Below are positions 12,564-24,716 of a DNA stretch of 64,000 nucleotides, in pieces. Every line of letters begins with the position of its first letter. Position 1 is the stretch's first letter. The notes under the pieces are model-generated. The model was not told where the DNA came from, searched no databases, and was given only the letters and a program-made list of their open reading frames with translations. A program made the translations under genes and the position numbers. Source of the DNA: Formicarius rufipectus (lineage: Eukaryota; Chordata; Aves; Passeriformes; Formicariidae); contig VXAU01004024.1 in assembly GCA_013399695.1 (NCBI GenBank), forward strand, positions 186,001 to 250,000. Direction: 5' to 3'.

Positions 12564-15342
12564 GACCCTATACAAGGACCACACATTCTCCTTGCAACTT
12601 CTACTGCTTCAATAGGAATATCTGTTAGGCAGCGATACTGAAAAAAAAAAAAAAAAAGTAAGTTCTAGAAGACAACACTTCAGTTTGCAAGACAATCTAC
12701 CTAAAAATTTGATCTGCAAAGGCCTTTTATCCATCACTGCTCCTAGGCAGAAAAGATGTAAATATGGAAAGAAGCGTGACTTTTCAACTTCTCAGTCCTA
12801 CTCTGTGCAGATAGAGCACAACCAAAATCTGTCTCCTAAACTACAGGTTATACAAGGCCAACAAGCCTTGCATAACCAAAAATGTGTGAAATTTGCTTGG
12901 AGGTGTAAATTCTGTTGTCAGACTAAGTTTTACAGTGGAAGTAAGTGAGACTAATGCCAGTGTTTACTCCAAGTAAAGAAAGAAATTAGTCTTGTAAAAA
13001 AGAGAAGGGACAAACCTAAACATGTAAAGACATCTAAAAGGGTATGAACACACTCAAAGCAAGAATAAAGAGCTGCTTTGCTCTTCCAAGCTAACTCCGA
13101 ACTGTGTAAGATTTCGGTAGGAAGTTTGAAATTCTACTCTAGTATCCTTAAAAATAAACATGCCAGGTACATTAAAACAGGAAGAGGAGCTTGCCAGAAT
13201 TTCGAGCTATTTTAAGTATCCACAATAACTACCTCCACTATCCACTCCCTGAGCCTGCCTGTACATGGCATAGAAAATGACATGAATCTCATCAGGTCAG
13301 TGTCTGTCTCTGAATGACAGAACTTTTTAGTTTTTGATTGATACTTTACATTTGTCATCTGGTAGGACTGATTCTGGTGACAATTTGGAAAGATATTTGC
13401 TGGGCATTCTGCCAGTATTTCACATTAGCACAGCAGACTCCGTTAACACAGGTTCAGAAAAAACATCCCTTGAATGCAAAATAGAAATGAAGTAAGTTCT
13501 TTTCAAATAACTCTACCAATTTTTAAAAGTATTTTCAAGTCAGTCCATGGGACATGAAAATCTAAAGCAGTGATTTATATGTTATTTACCAATGCAGACT
13601 TCAGAAGAAACTTGAACAAGTCAGCTCATTTTATGCAACAGTTGAAAAGTTGGTTGTGCATTTACAGTAAGCATTTGATGTGTCGTAGGTGTTATTAAAC
13701 ACCTAGAATGGCAAAGTTATTTAAAGAAGGTTAACTGAATCTCTGCAAAGCCTTTGAACTTGGTTACATCAATATTTAAAGACAATCCCATGTAACAAAC
13801 TTCCATCATTAAAAAGTTGCATTCCAACCTTCTGGAAGTGCTCTTATCTTTTTTTAACTCCTCCTTGTTCATGAGCTAAAGGTTTTGATGCAAAAATGTT
13901 GCTGATGCTAAATAAACAGGTAAAATTCCAATTTGAATTTATTATACTTATTTTTCTTTTTTAATATCGAACACCCATGTGTCATATTGAGAGGCAGCTG
14001 CAGAGTGTGAGCTGTTGGATACAGTGGCATCTGATGTAACAATAATTCATGAAACAGAACCGACAGCTAGGATAACCAAAGGAAATAAACCATCAAGCAT
14101 TAGTCTAGTGAAACAAACATATCATAAATATCACATTTGATTGTATCACTGAATCAGCCTCTCTGACATAATGATCACTGACTAAAATCCTGACACAGTA
14201 GTAACAACAGAACATTACAAAATCCACATCTGGAAATCATACAAAAAAATCAGACTGGTCTGTTTGTGATTGCACCAAGGCAACTAGTAGAAAGTATAAT
14301 GATGAAATATAGAAAGCAAAAAGATGAAGAAACTATTGGAGAGAAATCAGTACAGCTCTGTAGATAAAAATGTGTCAAAACTATGGTAGAATTCTATGAC
14401 ATATTCAGTGAGAAGGTGGGTGAGTTGATGGTGTCTAGGAAATATTGTGTGAAGATGGAACAAGTCTGCTGCACAACCATCATGTAACTGAAGGGAGACT
14501 CCACATTCCCCAGTGCTGAGGTATTATGCAAATATGACAACGTGGGAAAGGCTACAAGCACTGTGAACAGTTACACCTACTGGAAAAAGACCTGGAAATG
14601 CAATGTTGTACCACACAGAATTATTCAGAACACAAAATTCCTAAAGGTAACTAAGAAATACAGACTTCCTTTAATACTAAATAAACTGGCAATAAAATGG
14701 AAAAGCACATGGCCTCTAACTATGGCCTCTCACTCAGTCACTCTGGAAAACAAAATTTCAGCACCAAATATCATCAATAAGCCAAATAAAACCTTACAAG
14801 CTATTGGAAAAGAATCTGAAAACAAAACATAAAAAGTTAGTAGATTTTAAGAAATACATAGGATGATTATAAGAAAATAGAGAATGACAACAAAGAAGAT
14901 TATAGCTATGGAAAAGATTTATAGTACTAAATAGGGGAAGAGATAAGGCAATTTCCCCCCAAAAATGGGGGAGATGGAAGGGAAAAAAGATAAAATCACC
15001 AAAAGTGTTCATAATACATGTTGAAATGGATCAGGGATAGTAATTCCCTGTTTATCATAAAAGCAGTTAAGAATCAACAATTTCACTGCATGTGTAAAAA
15101 CAAAAAAACCTCTTTCAGCTAAAGTATTATTTAAGCTGTGAAACACATTGGTACAGTGTGCTAAAGGAAATAAAGATCGATGAGTTAAAAGATGAATAAA
15201 TTTACAATTTTTTGAAAGATGCCATCAATATCTCTAAGTGAAGTATGCAAACTACACAGCTCTGGAAGGTGCTCCTGACTAATGTTTTAAGTTGCTGTCT
15301 TCAGGGGTATATAAAGAAAAATAATGTTATAATTGCCCTATT
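12564..15342. other. unique sequence, nothing recognised
   Basis: A poly(A) run lies at about 12640-12657. Frames of 72-96 residues are unlike any family I know. The stretch from about 13.3 to 13.95 kb is repeat-free and could hold conserved noncoding sequence, but that cannot be judged from one genome. Confidence 0.45.
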
Positions 15343-15633
15343 TTTATTAAATTTTCCTTTTGCAGCTACCCCTGCTTATCATTTTCACACAGAATATTCT
15401 TCTTGCAGACATTCAAAGGTTTTATGCCCACATCAATTATCACAATGCCATAGAAATCAAAAGATTTTCATGCCAGTTCTGTCTCTGGCCACAAGCTCTC
15501 TGCACAGGTGTCTCATTTTCTCCTTCAACTTATTGGGATCCCTGATCTGTGATGCGCAGTTTTTTAGCTCTAACTCAATTTTTTGTATACTCTTACTGCT
15601 CAGAGTTTTTGCCTGTTTCATCTGGAGAAGTTG
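15343..15633 (-). other. Candidate 3'-terminal coding exon or pseudogene remnant
   Basis: On the minus strand a 59-codon open segment runs from 15633 to a TGA at 15457-15459. It is preceded directly by TCCTGTAG, an acceptable splice acceptor. The predicted peptide is Lys-, Glu- and Leu-rich and looks like a coiled coil. It contains the words IQKIELELKN and LKEKMRHLCREL and ends TGMKIF. An AATAAA (complement of 15343-15348) lies about 110 bp after the stop, as expected of a short 3' UTR. There is no good splice donor inside, which fits a last exon. I do not recognise the protein. No upstream partner exon was found in the window, so a degraded retrocopy or pure chance remain possible. A 134-residue plus-strand frame over the same bases is probably its shadow. 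Confidence 0.3.
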
Positions 15634-16167
15634 CTACAGGACACTGTAGACTGTGTGATAGTGACTGCAGTGACCAGTCCCTTAGGGTAGTGTGCTATGT
15701 CAGAATACTTATTAAATTGTAAGAGGGGTTTGGACTTGTATTACTCCTCAAAGCCTTACCACTTGATAACAACTAGTTTTGAGGCTCAAAATCACTAAGA
15801 ATAACCTAAGAATAACTAACAAATACCTAGATAGCTTTTTTGAAGGAAGAGCACTAATTTATTACAGTCTCTCTTGAGACTGGTGACCATATGAGTGATT
15901 AGCCTTATGTTCACAGTGTTATTTGTTTTTGCGAGTGCATCTGCCTTTCTAGCATTGTACAGTTTTGAGAACACCTTATTTGCCAATATCATTGTACTAC
16001 AGAAAGAGTAATATTAGGATGAAGATACCTTCTGAATGCATCACAATTTTTTTTTATTTTTATTTTTCAGAAAGAATTGTTTTCTTCACATCTCACAAAG
16101 TAATGAAAGCAGTAACACCCATATGTCTAGAGATCCATCAGCACACATACATTGCAAATTCCTCTGA

Positions 16168-16168
<1 letters not shown>
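15634..16168. other. unique sequence, nothing recognised
   Basis: No repeat family or further exon of the minus-strand candidate could be seen here. Confidence 0.45.
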
Positions 16169-16207
<39 letters not shown>

Positions 16208-16210
16208 AGG
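16169..16210. repeat. (GGCA)n microsatellite
   Basis: About ten near-perfect GGCA units. The Gly-Arg-Gln-Ala repeats in two plus-strand frames come from this array. Confidence 0.95.
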
Positions 16211-16904
16211 CACTAACAATCATTGCCATAACAACATTTTTTCACACTTCAAAGTAACAAGTCATTTGTTTATGTGCATTTCATGTAATGCATCCTATGT
16301 CACATACCTGTACTTTCCCAAATCAACTAACAGCATTGTTCTTTGTTCAAAACATCTTATTGGCTCTAAGCTTTGCTCTCTTGTCATTTAACACATGACT
16401 GAACTGGTTAAGGACAGGTAGCACTCTTGAAAGCATAAAATACAAATTTATTGCTTCTGTAATAAATACCTGCAGCGCATTTAGCAACACAAAAAAATAT
16501 GCTCCAGAAATTCAGCACTGCCAGGGAATTCTAACACAGTGGGTGAACAACCCTAGTACAAGAATTTATCCATAAAATAGCCTGCAGAATCTGAAAACTG
16601 ACAAATGAAACATTTAAATTTGCGGAGAAACAGCTCCAATAGCAGCACTGATGTGTTATGAATTCTGTTTCAGTCCTACCAGGAAGTGTACCATGACAAT
16701 GTGACCATACTGTTATCCCTGTGTTATAGTTTTAGAATCTCGTGGAATTTTTCTTTCCCCTACCACCAGATGAGGGGCGAATAGCCCTTATCTTTGTCCA
16801 TTGCCTCTAACAAAAGAAGCAAGTGATGAGTGAAGGTGTTACCTAGCGACTGGTAGGTAATTCACTGGGTGTGGTGGGAGAAGGGCACACTATTTTTGGG
16901 GGGG

Positions 16905-16981
16905 TGGGGTGTTGTTTGTTTGTTTTGTTTTGTTGGTTTTTTTTGTTTTTGTTTGTTTGTTTTGGTTTGGGTTTTTTGGGT
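16905..16981. repeat. G/T-rich (GTTT)n tract inside an LTR
   Basis: Irregular GTTT and GTTTT units with almost no C or A on the plus strand. It is the complement-strand counterpart of the A/C-rich tracts elsewhere. Confidence 0.9.
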
Positions 16982-17257
16982 CTGCTGGAGGAGGAGAACT
17001 GCTGTGCGGAGAGAGACAGCTCTCAGGGAAACCTTCACCCTATGGGTTTTGGTCTCCTTCCTTTTTCCTCACGTTCTCCAATCCCTGAATTTGTGGAGTT
17101 CCCAGTGACATCACTAGCTGGGGTCTTTTGCATCGGGCTTTTCCTGAGGGGCCCAGTGGCTGGCAGCCTGGAGCACAAGGAGCCCCTACAGCATTGGCAG
17201 CTCCAGCTCAGAGAGGCATTCATCCTCCGGCTACAGACCACGGAAAAGGATCCCAGC

Positions 17258-17292
17258 NNNNNNNNNNNNNNNNNNNNNNNNNNNNNNNNNNN
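17258..17292. other. Assembly gap (35 N)
   Basis: A run of 35 Ns lies within the GC-rich part of the LTR. Its true length is unknown. Confidence 1.
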
Positions 17293-17652
17293 TTTTCTCC
17301 CCACTGACTCCACAGAGGGATTCCACAGCCTCAGAGGGACACGCCAAAGCTTTTTCCACCCACACCCTGGGGGCAGCTCAGCACCAGCCGAGGAGTAACA
17401 TCATCACCTGCTGTCCATAAATACTATGGCACCCAACTGAACCAGAGACTGTGGGGGCGGTTCAAGGAGGGTATTGGTTTAGTCCTGATTGTTTTGCTTC
17501 TCTTGAATATATATATATTATAGTTAAGAACTATTATCCTTTCATTTATCATACCTTAATTAAAATTTGTTTTGAAATTAAAGGAGGCTTGTCCCCTTCT
17601 TTAATTTCTAGTCCAACAAATTGCCTAAGTTCCTCTAAACTTAGACACCCTG

Positions 17653-18609
17653 GATCATCACTTGGACTTTGTGCTAAGTAGTCTGTCTTTCAAATTATTT
17701 ATACAGCACGTTTAAACTTCCAAGCTTTCAGGGTCATAAAGTCAGAAGAGGCTACTTTCTTTCCCAAGTCTGCATGTCAAACAAGCTAGATCCTTGCTGC
17801 TGTCACTGCCAAATGGTGCTGGTGGTCACCCACAGACAGGGAGGAGAACCACGCACCTCCAACAGGAGTTGATCTTTTGACTTATTTTGAGGGGATCAGA
17901 GGATTAATATCAAGTATGAATCTTACCCATCACATTGAAAAAGCCTCAAAAGACCTGGCTCATACTTCGGATATTGGTTTAAAAAAAAAAATAAAAAATT
18001 CTACATGCAAACCTACACAGATAAAAGACTAAGAACAAATTTGTTTTTTCTTCACATAATTGTCCCAAAAATAACATATCTATATAAGCTGAGCAACAGT
18101 AATTTATTCCTTACTGAAATGTTGAATTTCATCAAACATCAAGCAGAGCAGTTAATTAACTGATAAGCTGAATGAAATTGCAAGATTAGAAAGCGAAATC
18201 AGAAATCTTCATGATGGAACAAATAAAATTCATGTTAATTAGCTAAATTACAGATGTTGTGGCAGGAGTGGTGAGAAGTCATACAAATTCTTACTGAGTT
18301 TTTCCTAAATGTGTAAAGAAATATGTATAACTCATGTATAACTCTGCGCACAGGTGTACACATTGTACAATAGATGGAGAACAATAACAAACCAATCCTG
18401 TACTAGTCATAGGAATCCAACTTTAAACAGCATCACGTACAAACACTTATTCATAAGTGGATAAAAGCTGTGACTTTTTCATGGTCATGCCACGTTGAAA
18501 TATGTTTATTTTCTTATTTTTTCATTCCATAGAATAAATTTTGTAGACAAATCTTTTAAATGAAATTTAAAGAAACTATAACAAATGAAATATGAAAAAA
18601 TCCTCCAAA
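17653..18609. other. unique sequence, nothing recognised
   Basis: AT-rich apart from the first 200 bp. No gene or repeat family seen. Confidence 0.45.
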
Positions 18610-18618
18610 ATTTAAAAT

Positions 18619-18855
18619 TGTTGGCTAGACTTCGTGAACGAAGATCTTGGGATAAGCCTGCGCAATGGATTTTTTAGGTGAGGCACAGTGTGCGCGGAAC
18701 TGGCCCCACCCCCTTTACTCCTGAGGTTCATCTTGCCACGGCCGAGCAGCTCAGATGGTGACGGCGAGTTCCTTGGGATTCAAACCAGCATCCTCAGAGG
18801 AGGAGCCGGCTCCAGGGGCGGCGACTTACATCACTCGGCCAACGCCCGCCACAAC
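18619..18855 (-). mobile_element. tRNA-headed SINE, copy 2
   Basis: Same family as the copy at 4.0 kb. A perfect 9-bp target-site duplication ATTTAAAAT flanks it at 18610-18618 and 18856-18864. The A box is intact (TGGCCGAGTGA-like) and the B box has decayed at its CpG to GGTTTGAATCC. The tail is only two TTG units on the plus strand. The 3' hairpin stem CTTCG/CGAAG is intact. The duplication places the 5' end about five bases upstream of the tRNA-like start seen in other copies. Confidence 0.9.
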
Positions 18856-18864
18856 ATTTAAAAT

Positions 18865-20345
18865 ACTTTAAAAATAAAACATTATACTTCTCAACTTATT
18901 TTACTCAAAATTGCTATATAAATGTCTTCATAATTATTAAAAAAGACAAAGATAACATTTGGCTTTGATATGCGTGTATTTCTCCATGCCTGACGTGATC
19001 TATTTAATTTCATTGTGCATTCTCTGCTTTTGCCTTCAGTATTGAATTTTTGCTCCTGCTCCAACAAATGTCTCAGTATTCCTTTGCATCTAGCTTCAGC
19101 AGTTGTATATTTATGCACTGATGGGCTAGAAACACTGAAGAGAAGTATTAAAGAGGCCTTGTGATTGCATGAAAAGATGAGGTAAACCTGACCAAGACTA
19201 AGAGAAGGGTGCAACAGTAGCTGGTAATGGTGTAATCACTGCAAAGTGTTTTCTTGCTGTGGTATCACAGAGTTCATCAGGTTACAGGGACCTCGGGAGA
19301 CCTTTGTGACAGCACTTTAAGATTGCCAGAATAAAACTGATTCTGCTAACAGTAAAGAAGGATCAGAACAACTTCAAAGGAGTCACACCTATGTTAAGTC
19401 ATGGGCTACCTATGTCCAGACAAACCATTTTCCATACTAATGTCCAGTACTTCCTTCAAAGTTAAAATAAAACTGGCAAATAAAACTTGTTGGAATGTGA
19501 TCAGTGTAATACCACCAAAGCAATCAGCATACTGTTATCTCATATGCAATTAAAATGGAAATTAAATCAGAAGGAAGTTAATATATTTATCTATATATGC
19601 AACACTTAAAATATCTGCAGTATCACCAGAATAATCTTCTTTTCAGTACAAATCACCTCTCTTAATTTTCAGTTTGACTAAGTGCTGCTTATCCTCTTGA
19701 TGTTACTCAGAGATTTCCAGTAGAAATACTACTGATAAAAGGAAATAATTTTATAGCAGAAGTGCTGGAAGTCTTCTGATAACTGTGATAAGATTTTCTT
19801 TGAAATATGATAATATTTTGAAAGATGGCTGCACACTCACCACAGTGAATAACTCATTTTAGATGTAAGATGCTACTGTAGGCATTTCTTCTTTAACTTG
19901 TTGTAACTGATTACAGCAAAATAATGAGTGGGACGAAAGCTATGCAGGATCTCCTATCAGTTCTCTAGGTTACAAGAACTACAGTCTTTGATTATGCCTT
20001 TTCTCTGCCCTCACTGTTAATCTGATATAAAACAACAAGTATAAAATTTCTTTTAACTAGCATGTGTATACTTGAGCCGTAGGGAAACTAAGAGGGGGCT
20101 GATTTTCTGAAAGCCCATACACTGATTAACTATTTAAAAATGTAACTATCTTTGTTTATTTAACTAATTATATTCTTAATATTTAATTCTGCTTTATTTG
20201 TATAGAGGAACTGGTTAGCAAATGCAATAACTTGCTTTCTTTTCTTCAGCTATGTAACATAAGCTCAGACTTAAACCTTGGGAGCATCTTCAGCAACATT
20301 AGACCGTGTCAGAAACAGATGCTCTGTTTTCCTTCTTTGCTACTC
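18865..20345. other. AT-rich unique sequence, nothing recognised
   Basis: A 107-residue minus-strand frame at 18891-19214 has no recognisable domain. No transposon signature seen. Confidence 0.45.
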
Positions 20346-20395
20346 TGATAATTTGGCTTTGGCTGGATGCCAGGTGTCCACCAAAGCAAATAGAG

Positions 20396-20816
20396 AACCA
20401 CAGAATCAATTAGGTTAGAAAAGAATTCTGAGATGATTGAATCCAACCTTTGGACTAAAACCACCTTGTCAACTAGACAATGCCACCAACTGCTACATAC
20501 AGTCTCTGCTTAAATGCCTCTGGGGATGGTGACTCCACCACCTCCCTGGGCGGCCCACTGCAATGGCCAATTACTCTTTCTGTAAAGAACTTCTTCCTAG
20601 TGTCCAAACTAAATCTCCACCAGTGCAGCTTAAAACTGTGCCTTCTTGTTCTACTGCTGGTTGGCTGGGAGAAGAGACTGAACTCCCATGGCTTCAGCTT
20701 CCTTTCAGGTAGTTGTGAGAGCAATAACATCTCCTTTCAGCCTCCGCCTCTCCAGGCTATAAAACCCCCAGTTTCCTCAGCTGCTCATCGAAGGACTTGT
20801 GCTCCAGAGCCTTCTG
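20396..20816 (-). mobile_element. 5'-truncated CR1 LINE nested in the LTR
   Basis: On the minus strand this is the CR1 3' end: the tail of ORF2 followed by the short 3' UTR that ends in the GATTCTGTGGTT-like terminus near 20396. It covers the 'LFSLEKRRL...IVAIYNYLKGGC'-type region through the VVESPS segment, both degraded. ATAGAG occurs on both sides (20390-20395 and 20817-20822) and is a candidate target-site duplication. The copy is truncated at its 5' end, as most CR1 copies are. Confidence 0.88.
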
Positions 20817-21249
20817 ATAGAGCAGCCTATCTATCACTCCGCTCCTCATCTGGACAGGAAAGAGATTTATATAACAAAAGGCTCATGGCATGAGGTAAGG
20901 ACAAGGAGAGATCAGTCACCAATTACTCTCACAGACATAACAGACTTAATTTGGGAAAATGAATCGAATTTATTACCACTCACATCAGAATAAGAAAATG
21001 AGAAATAAAAATAAAGCTTAAACAATGCTCTCACCCCCCAGCCCCCCCATCCTCCCCTTTTTACCCAGGCTAAATTTCACTCTCAGTTATCTCCATCTCC
21101 AGCTGTCAGTGGAATAGGGGGACAAGGAATGGGGACTGCAATCAGTTCATCACACATTTTATCTGCCACTACTTCCTACCCAGGGCAAGGACTTCTCACA
21201 CTCCTTCTCACACTCCTGCTTCAGTGTGGGGTCCCTCGCACAGGAGGCA

Positions 21250-21540
21250 GTCCTCCACAAACTTCTCCAATGTTAGTCCACTGGCTGCAGTTCTTCACAA
21301 ACTGCTCCAGGGTGCAGTCCTTCAGGAACAGGCTGCTCCAGCATGGATCCCACAAAGAATCACAAGTCCTGCCAGTAAACCTGCTCCAGCATGGGCTCCT
21401 CTCTTTGTGGGTCTGCAGGCCCTGACAGGAGCCTGCTCCAGTGTAGGCTTTCACACAGGGTCACAGCCTACTTCAGGCATACCCCTGCTCCAGCATGGGT
21501 CCTCCACGGGCTGCAGGAGCACAGCTGCCTCACCATGGTT
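21250..21540. repeat. Degenerate subrepeats within the ERVL-type LTR
   Basis: Units built around GCTCCAGCATGG and TGCAGTCCTTC-like words recur with irregular spacing of roughly 40-70 bp. This internal repetition is typical of this avian LTR as I remember it. Confidence 0.65.
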
Positions 21541-21873
21541 TTCATCAGAGGCTGCAGGGAAATCTGTGTTCTGGCACCTGAAGCACATCCTGTCCTTCCT
21601 TCTCCACTGACCTGAGTGTCTGCAGAGTTCTTTCTCTCACATATTCTCACTCATCTCCTCTGCCTGCTGTTGTTCTGCCCTTTTTGTTTTCTTCTTAAAA
21701 ACACTATGCCAGAGGTGTTACCACTGTCACAGATGGGCTCAGCCTTGGCCAGTGGTCGGTCTGTCCTAGAGCTAGTTGGCACTCACTCTTTGACACGGGG
21801 AAAGCTTCTGGCGTCTTCTCATAGCAGCCACCCCACCTGTCACCCTGCTACATAAATCTTGCCACCTAACACA

Positions 21874-23744
21874 GTTAAATGATAACAGTACTTCATTATG
21901 GTCCTAATAAATGAATGATTATTTTATCTCTCCTTCTTAAATCTTTGTTGCAACATGCAGTGCATGCAAATCTGACTCTATTATGTAGATTCCACTCTGA
22001 CAGATCCCATACATTATGCAGAAGGCAGTTGGTTGCACAAGTTAAGCTTACCCAACACACAGTTGGCTCTTTGACCTTCCTCCACTTCTATGTAAGCTCA
22101 TGACTTAGCTGGTTTGAGCCATAAGAAACCAGCAGCTGTACACTACACTTCCTCATACACAACCCAAACCACTATCAGGTATATAATGAAGGAAGGAAAC
22201 AGTATTACAGCTGTCTCTGCTAAGGCACTGGAGTGCGGTTATGGAAACTGAAGGGAGACTAGAAAGTCACCAGAGAAGTAAAATTAACTATAAAGTTAAT
22301 CTTTACTAGAAATGTACTAGAGTTACATGAGGACTCCAGGCAGGCAAAGACAGAACTAGTGAGGGAGTGAATAAGCTACTAGAGAGGGGGATGTTTTATC
22401 CTTTTGAGTCACAAAAGAAAAACAGAAGTCTTGAACCTGCATGTTTCAGCAGCAGGAAGAAGAACATTGCATATTTTCGCAGTTACGTTTCTCCTTCTGT
22501 ACTTGAATTTGCACATATCAAGTCAAGTGAGATGTACCGCTAAATTTTTACCTGAATTGCTATCTGTGGCATTGAAAACAGTAACAACTTGCTCACCTAG
22601 GAAGTGAATGCAATTACTTACCTGTGTTTCAACTGGAATTTTAAAGCCTCTCTAATTAATGGTGAAAGACAATGTCATCTCTGTAAAGGAAGGCTTTGAA
22701 TATATCCCAGCGATTTTCAGTGCATGATATTCAATCTACAGAATGCTGAGTTTACATTGTGCCTACTTAATTGCTTTGCTTTCATTAATCATAGCAAGGT
22801 TTGCAGTATGACAATGAAATCTTAGGTTTTTCTCATCCCAAATATTACAAATGTCTGTTACATTTTCTTTTATTTATTTACATTTTATTTACTTAGCATT
22901 CCTAAGTCAAATAACACTTCTTCTGCAATGCAGCATGCCATGCAAGGTAACTTTCTGCCATCAGCCTCTGGCACAAAGACCCTGTGTTTTGCATACTTTT
23001 GGTGAGCTAACTTTTGATTTGTGCTGGTAATGACAGATGATGTGCATTTTCCTTTCAGTGATGAATATAGCCTTACTACATACCTAGTTTAGGAAGTGCA
23101 CTGACATTTTTCAGGATAAAAGGTTGTCTATAAACAGAGTATTGCATGCAACACTACATTTCTGTCATTGCAATTATTAGGCTTACATTATTGCTATCTT
23201 ACATGAAACATGACTACTTTGTCACAAAATGCAATGAGCAAAAATTTTAGTCCTGAAGACTAGATTGGGCTTGCAGTCAAAAGTAATAATCAGTGTTTGC
23301 CATGTAATGTTTTTCAATTTTCTGCATGACAAAAACAGCAGACTAAAGTTGGTTTTTTTATACTTTCCTTAGGGCATTAACTCTCTCAAAAACTAAGGGC
23401 ACTGATTTTTCTAGGTGTGCATGTAAAAGGAAATAATTGGTCAAGCATGCCTAGAAATATGGATCAATTGTTTTAATGCACCAATATACAAGGCAATAAT
23501 TATTGTTATCATTATTGTGATCATTTGGCCCATCAAAAAATTAATAAACCATCAGATACACGAATTTAAAATTCAAAATTAATTTTCAATAGCTGATGCT
23601 TACCTTGCTAAAAAGGCAACTCACCTAAAGCAGGCAAAGCAAAGAGACCCTCTGTTCAAGTTACAGGGGAAAGAATCAGTTTATCACTATGTGGATATAA
23701 CCAAAACTGTGTATTCTACACCCTCTGTGTCATTTCTGATGCAC
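21874..23744. other. unique sequence, possible conserved noncoding DNA
   Basis: No gene seen. From about 22.65 to 23.56 kb the sequence is free of recognisable repeats and rich in TAAT, ATTA and ATGCAA words. That is the look of vertebrate conserved noncoding elements, but conservation cannot be judged here. Confidence 0.35.
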
Positions 23745-24421
23745 TGTTAATAATGGATCATTTGCAGCAGCTGTCCAGGGCACACCTGACACCTCAGGCT
23801 ACAGGATGAGTGTTAAAGAATCCTTTGAGGCAGGGGAGTCTTTCTTTGTCTCACAACAGTGACTCAGCTGTGGTAACTCCCCTCTGGGCAGCATCAGAGC
23901 ATTCACACCCAGCCTGAGTGCCATGTCTGCTAATGGGTCATTAGGGACTGGTACAATAGGCAGCTGCAGTGACCTAGACCTTCAAAGATTCCAAAAATAT
24001 CCCATGACTCACAGAGTTAAATTACCCACTGTGAAACTCCCTTCCCTGGAGATGACACCAGGCATTCCCATCTGAACATGAGCATGGACAAGCTTTGGGA
24101 CTTCAAGTATTACTCATCGGATCCAGAGGAGGACCAGAACCTCAACAGGGCTGTGACTGACACTTTCAACAGAACTCTGATCATTACTTGAAAGAACTGT
24201 GACCATCAGCCTCACCAAGAGGTTTTCCTTTCCTTTCACTTTGCACTTAAGGGGGGGACCATGTGGTGCTCAACACAAGAGCTCATGGATACTGTTCTGT
24301 ACTTGCACCAGGATGCTGGGTTGTACATCTATCTGTCTTTGTGGGTCAAAATCAGTTTTCCTCTGTATCGTTGTATTTATTGTAATCTTTTTAGTAAATT
24401 GTAACATTTACCTTTAAATCA
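23745..24421 (+). mobile_element. LTR-like element, probably a solo LTR
   Basis: A compositionally distinct block of about 680 bp begins TGTTAATAATGG and ends near AAATCA. A 4-bp match GCAC flanks it (23741-23744 and 24422-24425); such a short match may be chance, and the right end could lie as far as 24446. It has a GC-rich body, a purine-rich AAGGGGGGGACC segment at about 24249 and an AT-rich right end, the layout of an LTR read on the plus strand. No coding capacity was found. Confidence 0.5.
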
Positions 24422-24425
24422 GCAC

Positions 24426-24711
24426 ATCCTCCATCTGTTCTGAACACCACCACAAACTTTGAATTAAGTTGAAAAATACAACTTTAAAATATATGAAACA
24501 AAAATAAACTAAACAAATTCCTTATCTGAACCCTCTGAATATGAATTTAAATACATTAGTAAATTGGATGTCCAAACTTAGACTTCTGTTTATATGAAAA
24601 GTTTGATTTCACTGCTACCGTAAACATTAAATTTATTATATTTATCTGTTAATTTTGCCTAGCAGAATGATTTTCTATATACGTAGTTGAAACAGTAGAT
24701 TTTTTAGCAAA
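24426..24711. other. AT-rich spacer between LTRs
   Basis: Nothing recognised. Confidence 0.4.
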
Positions 24712-24716
24712 CTAAT

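Larger units (their letters stand above)
16722..17647 (+). mobile_element. Solo LTR of ERVL type
   Basis: The element starts TGTTATAG and ends TTAGACA, with a perfect 5-bp direct repeat CCCTG at 16717-16721 and 17648-17652. Length is about 926 bp including an assembly gap of Ns. It contains a G/T-rich low-complexity patch at 16905-16981, a GC-rich middle, a TATA-like CATAAATA (about 17415) and an AT-rich right end with AATTAAA. These place the transcription direction on the plus strand. No internal retroviral sequence flanks it, so it is a solo LTR left by recombination. A 175-residue frame across it is interrupted by the gap and is not a gene. Confidence 0.8.
20346..21873 (-). mobile_element. 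Avian ERVL-type solo LTR, split by a CR1
   Basis: The bulk (20823-21873) matches from memory a common avian ERVL-type LTR read on the minus strand. Diagnostic parts are repeated GCTCCAGCATGGG-like units spaced roughly 40-70 bp apart (about 21250-21540) and the terminal segment around 21690-21873 ending CTAACACA. The missing LTR end appears on the far side of the CR1, where 20346-20389 contains CTGGATGCCAGG and CCACCAAAGC. The LTR therefore spans about 1.1 kb without the CR1. I could not find a matching target-site duplication. Frames of 60-128 residues inside it are accidental, created by the internal subrepeats. Confidence 0.72.

Noticed and set aside
15464..15633. Assignment of the minus-strand segment to the taxilin family
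   Set aside because: Only the short LCREL word agrees; the surrounding residues do not fit the taxilin pattern as I know it.
16871..17398. 175-residue plus-strand open frame
   Set aside because: It lies wholly inside a solo LTR, begins in a G/T-rich tract and spans an assembly gap.
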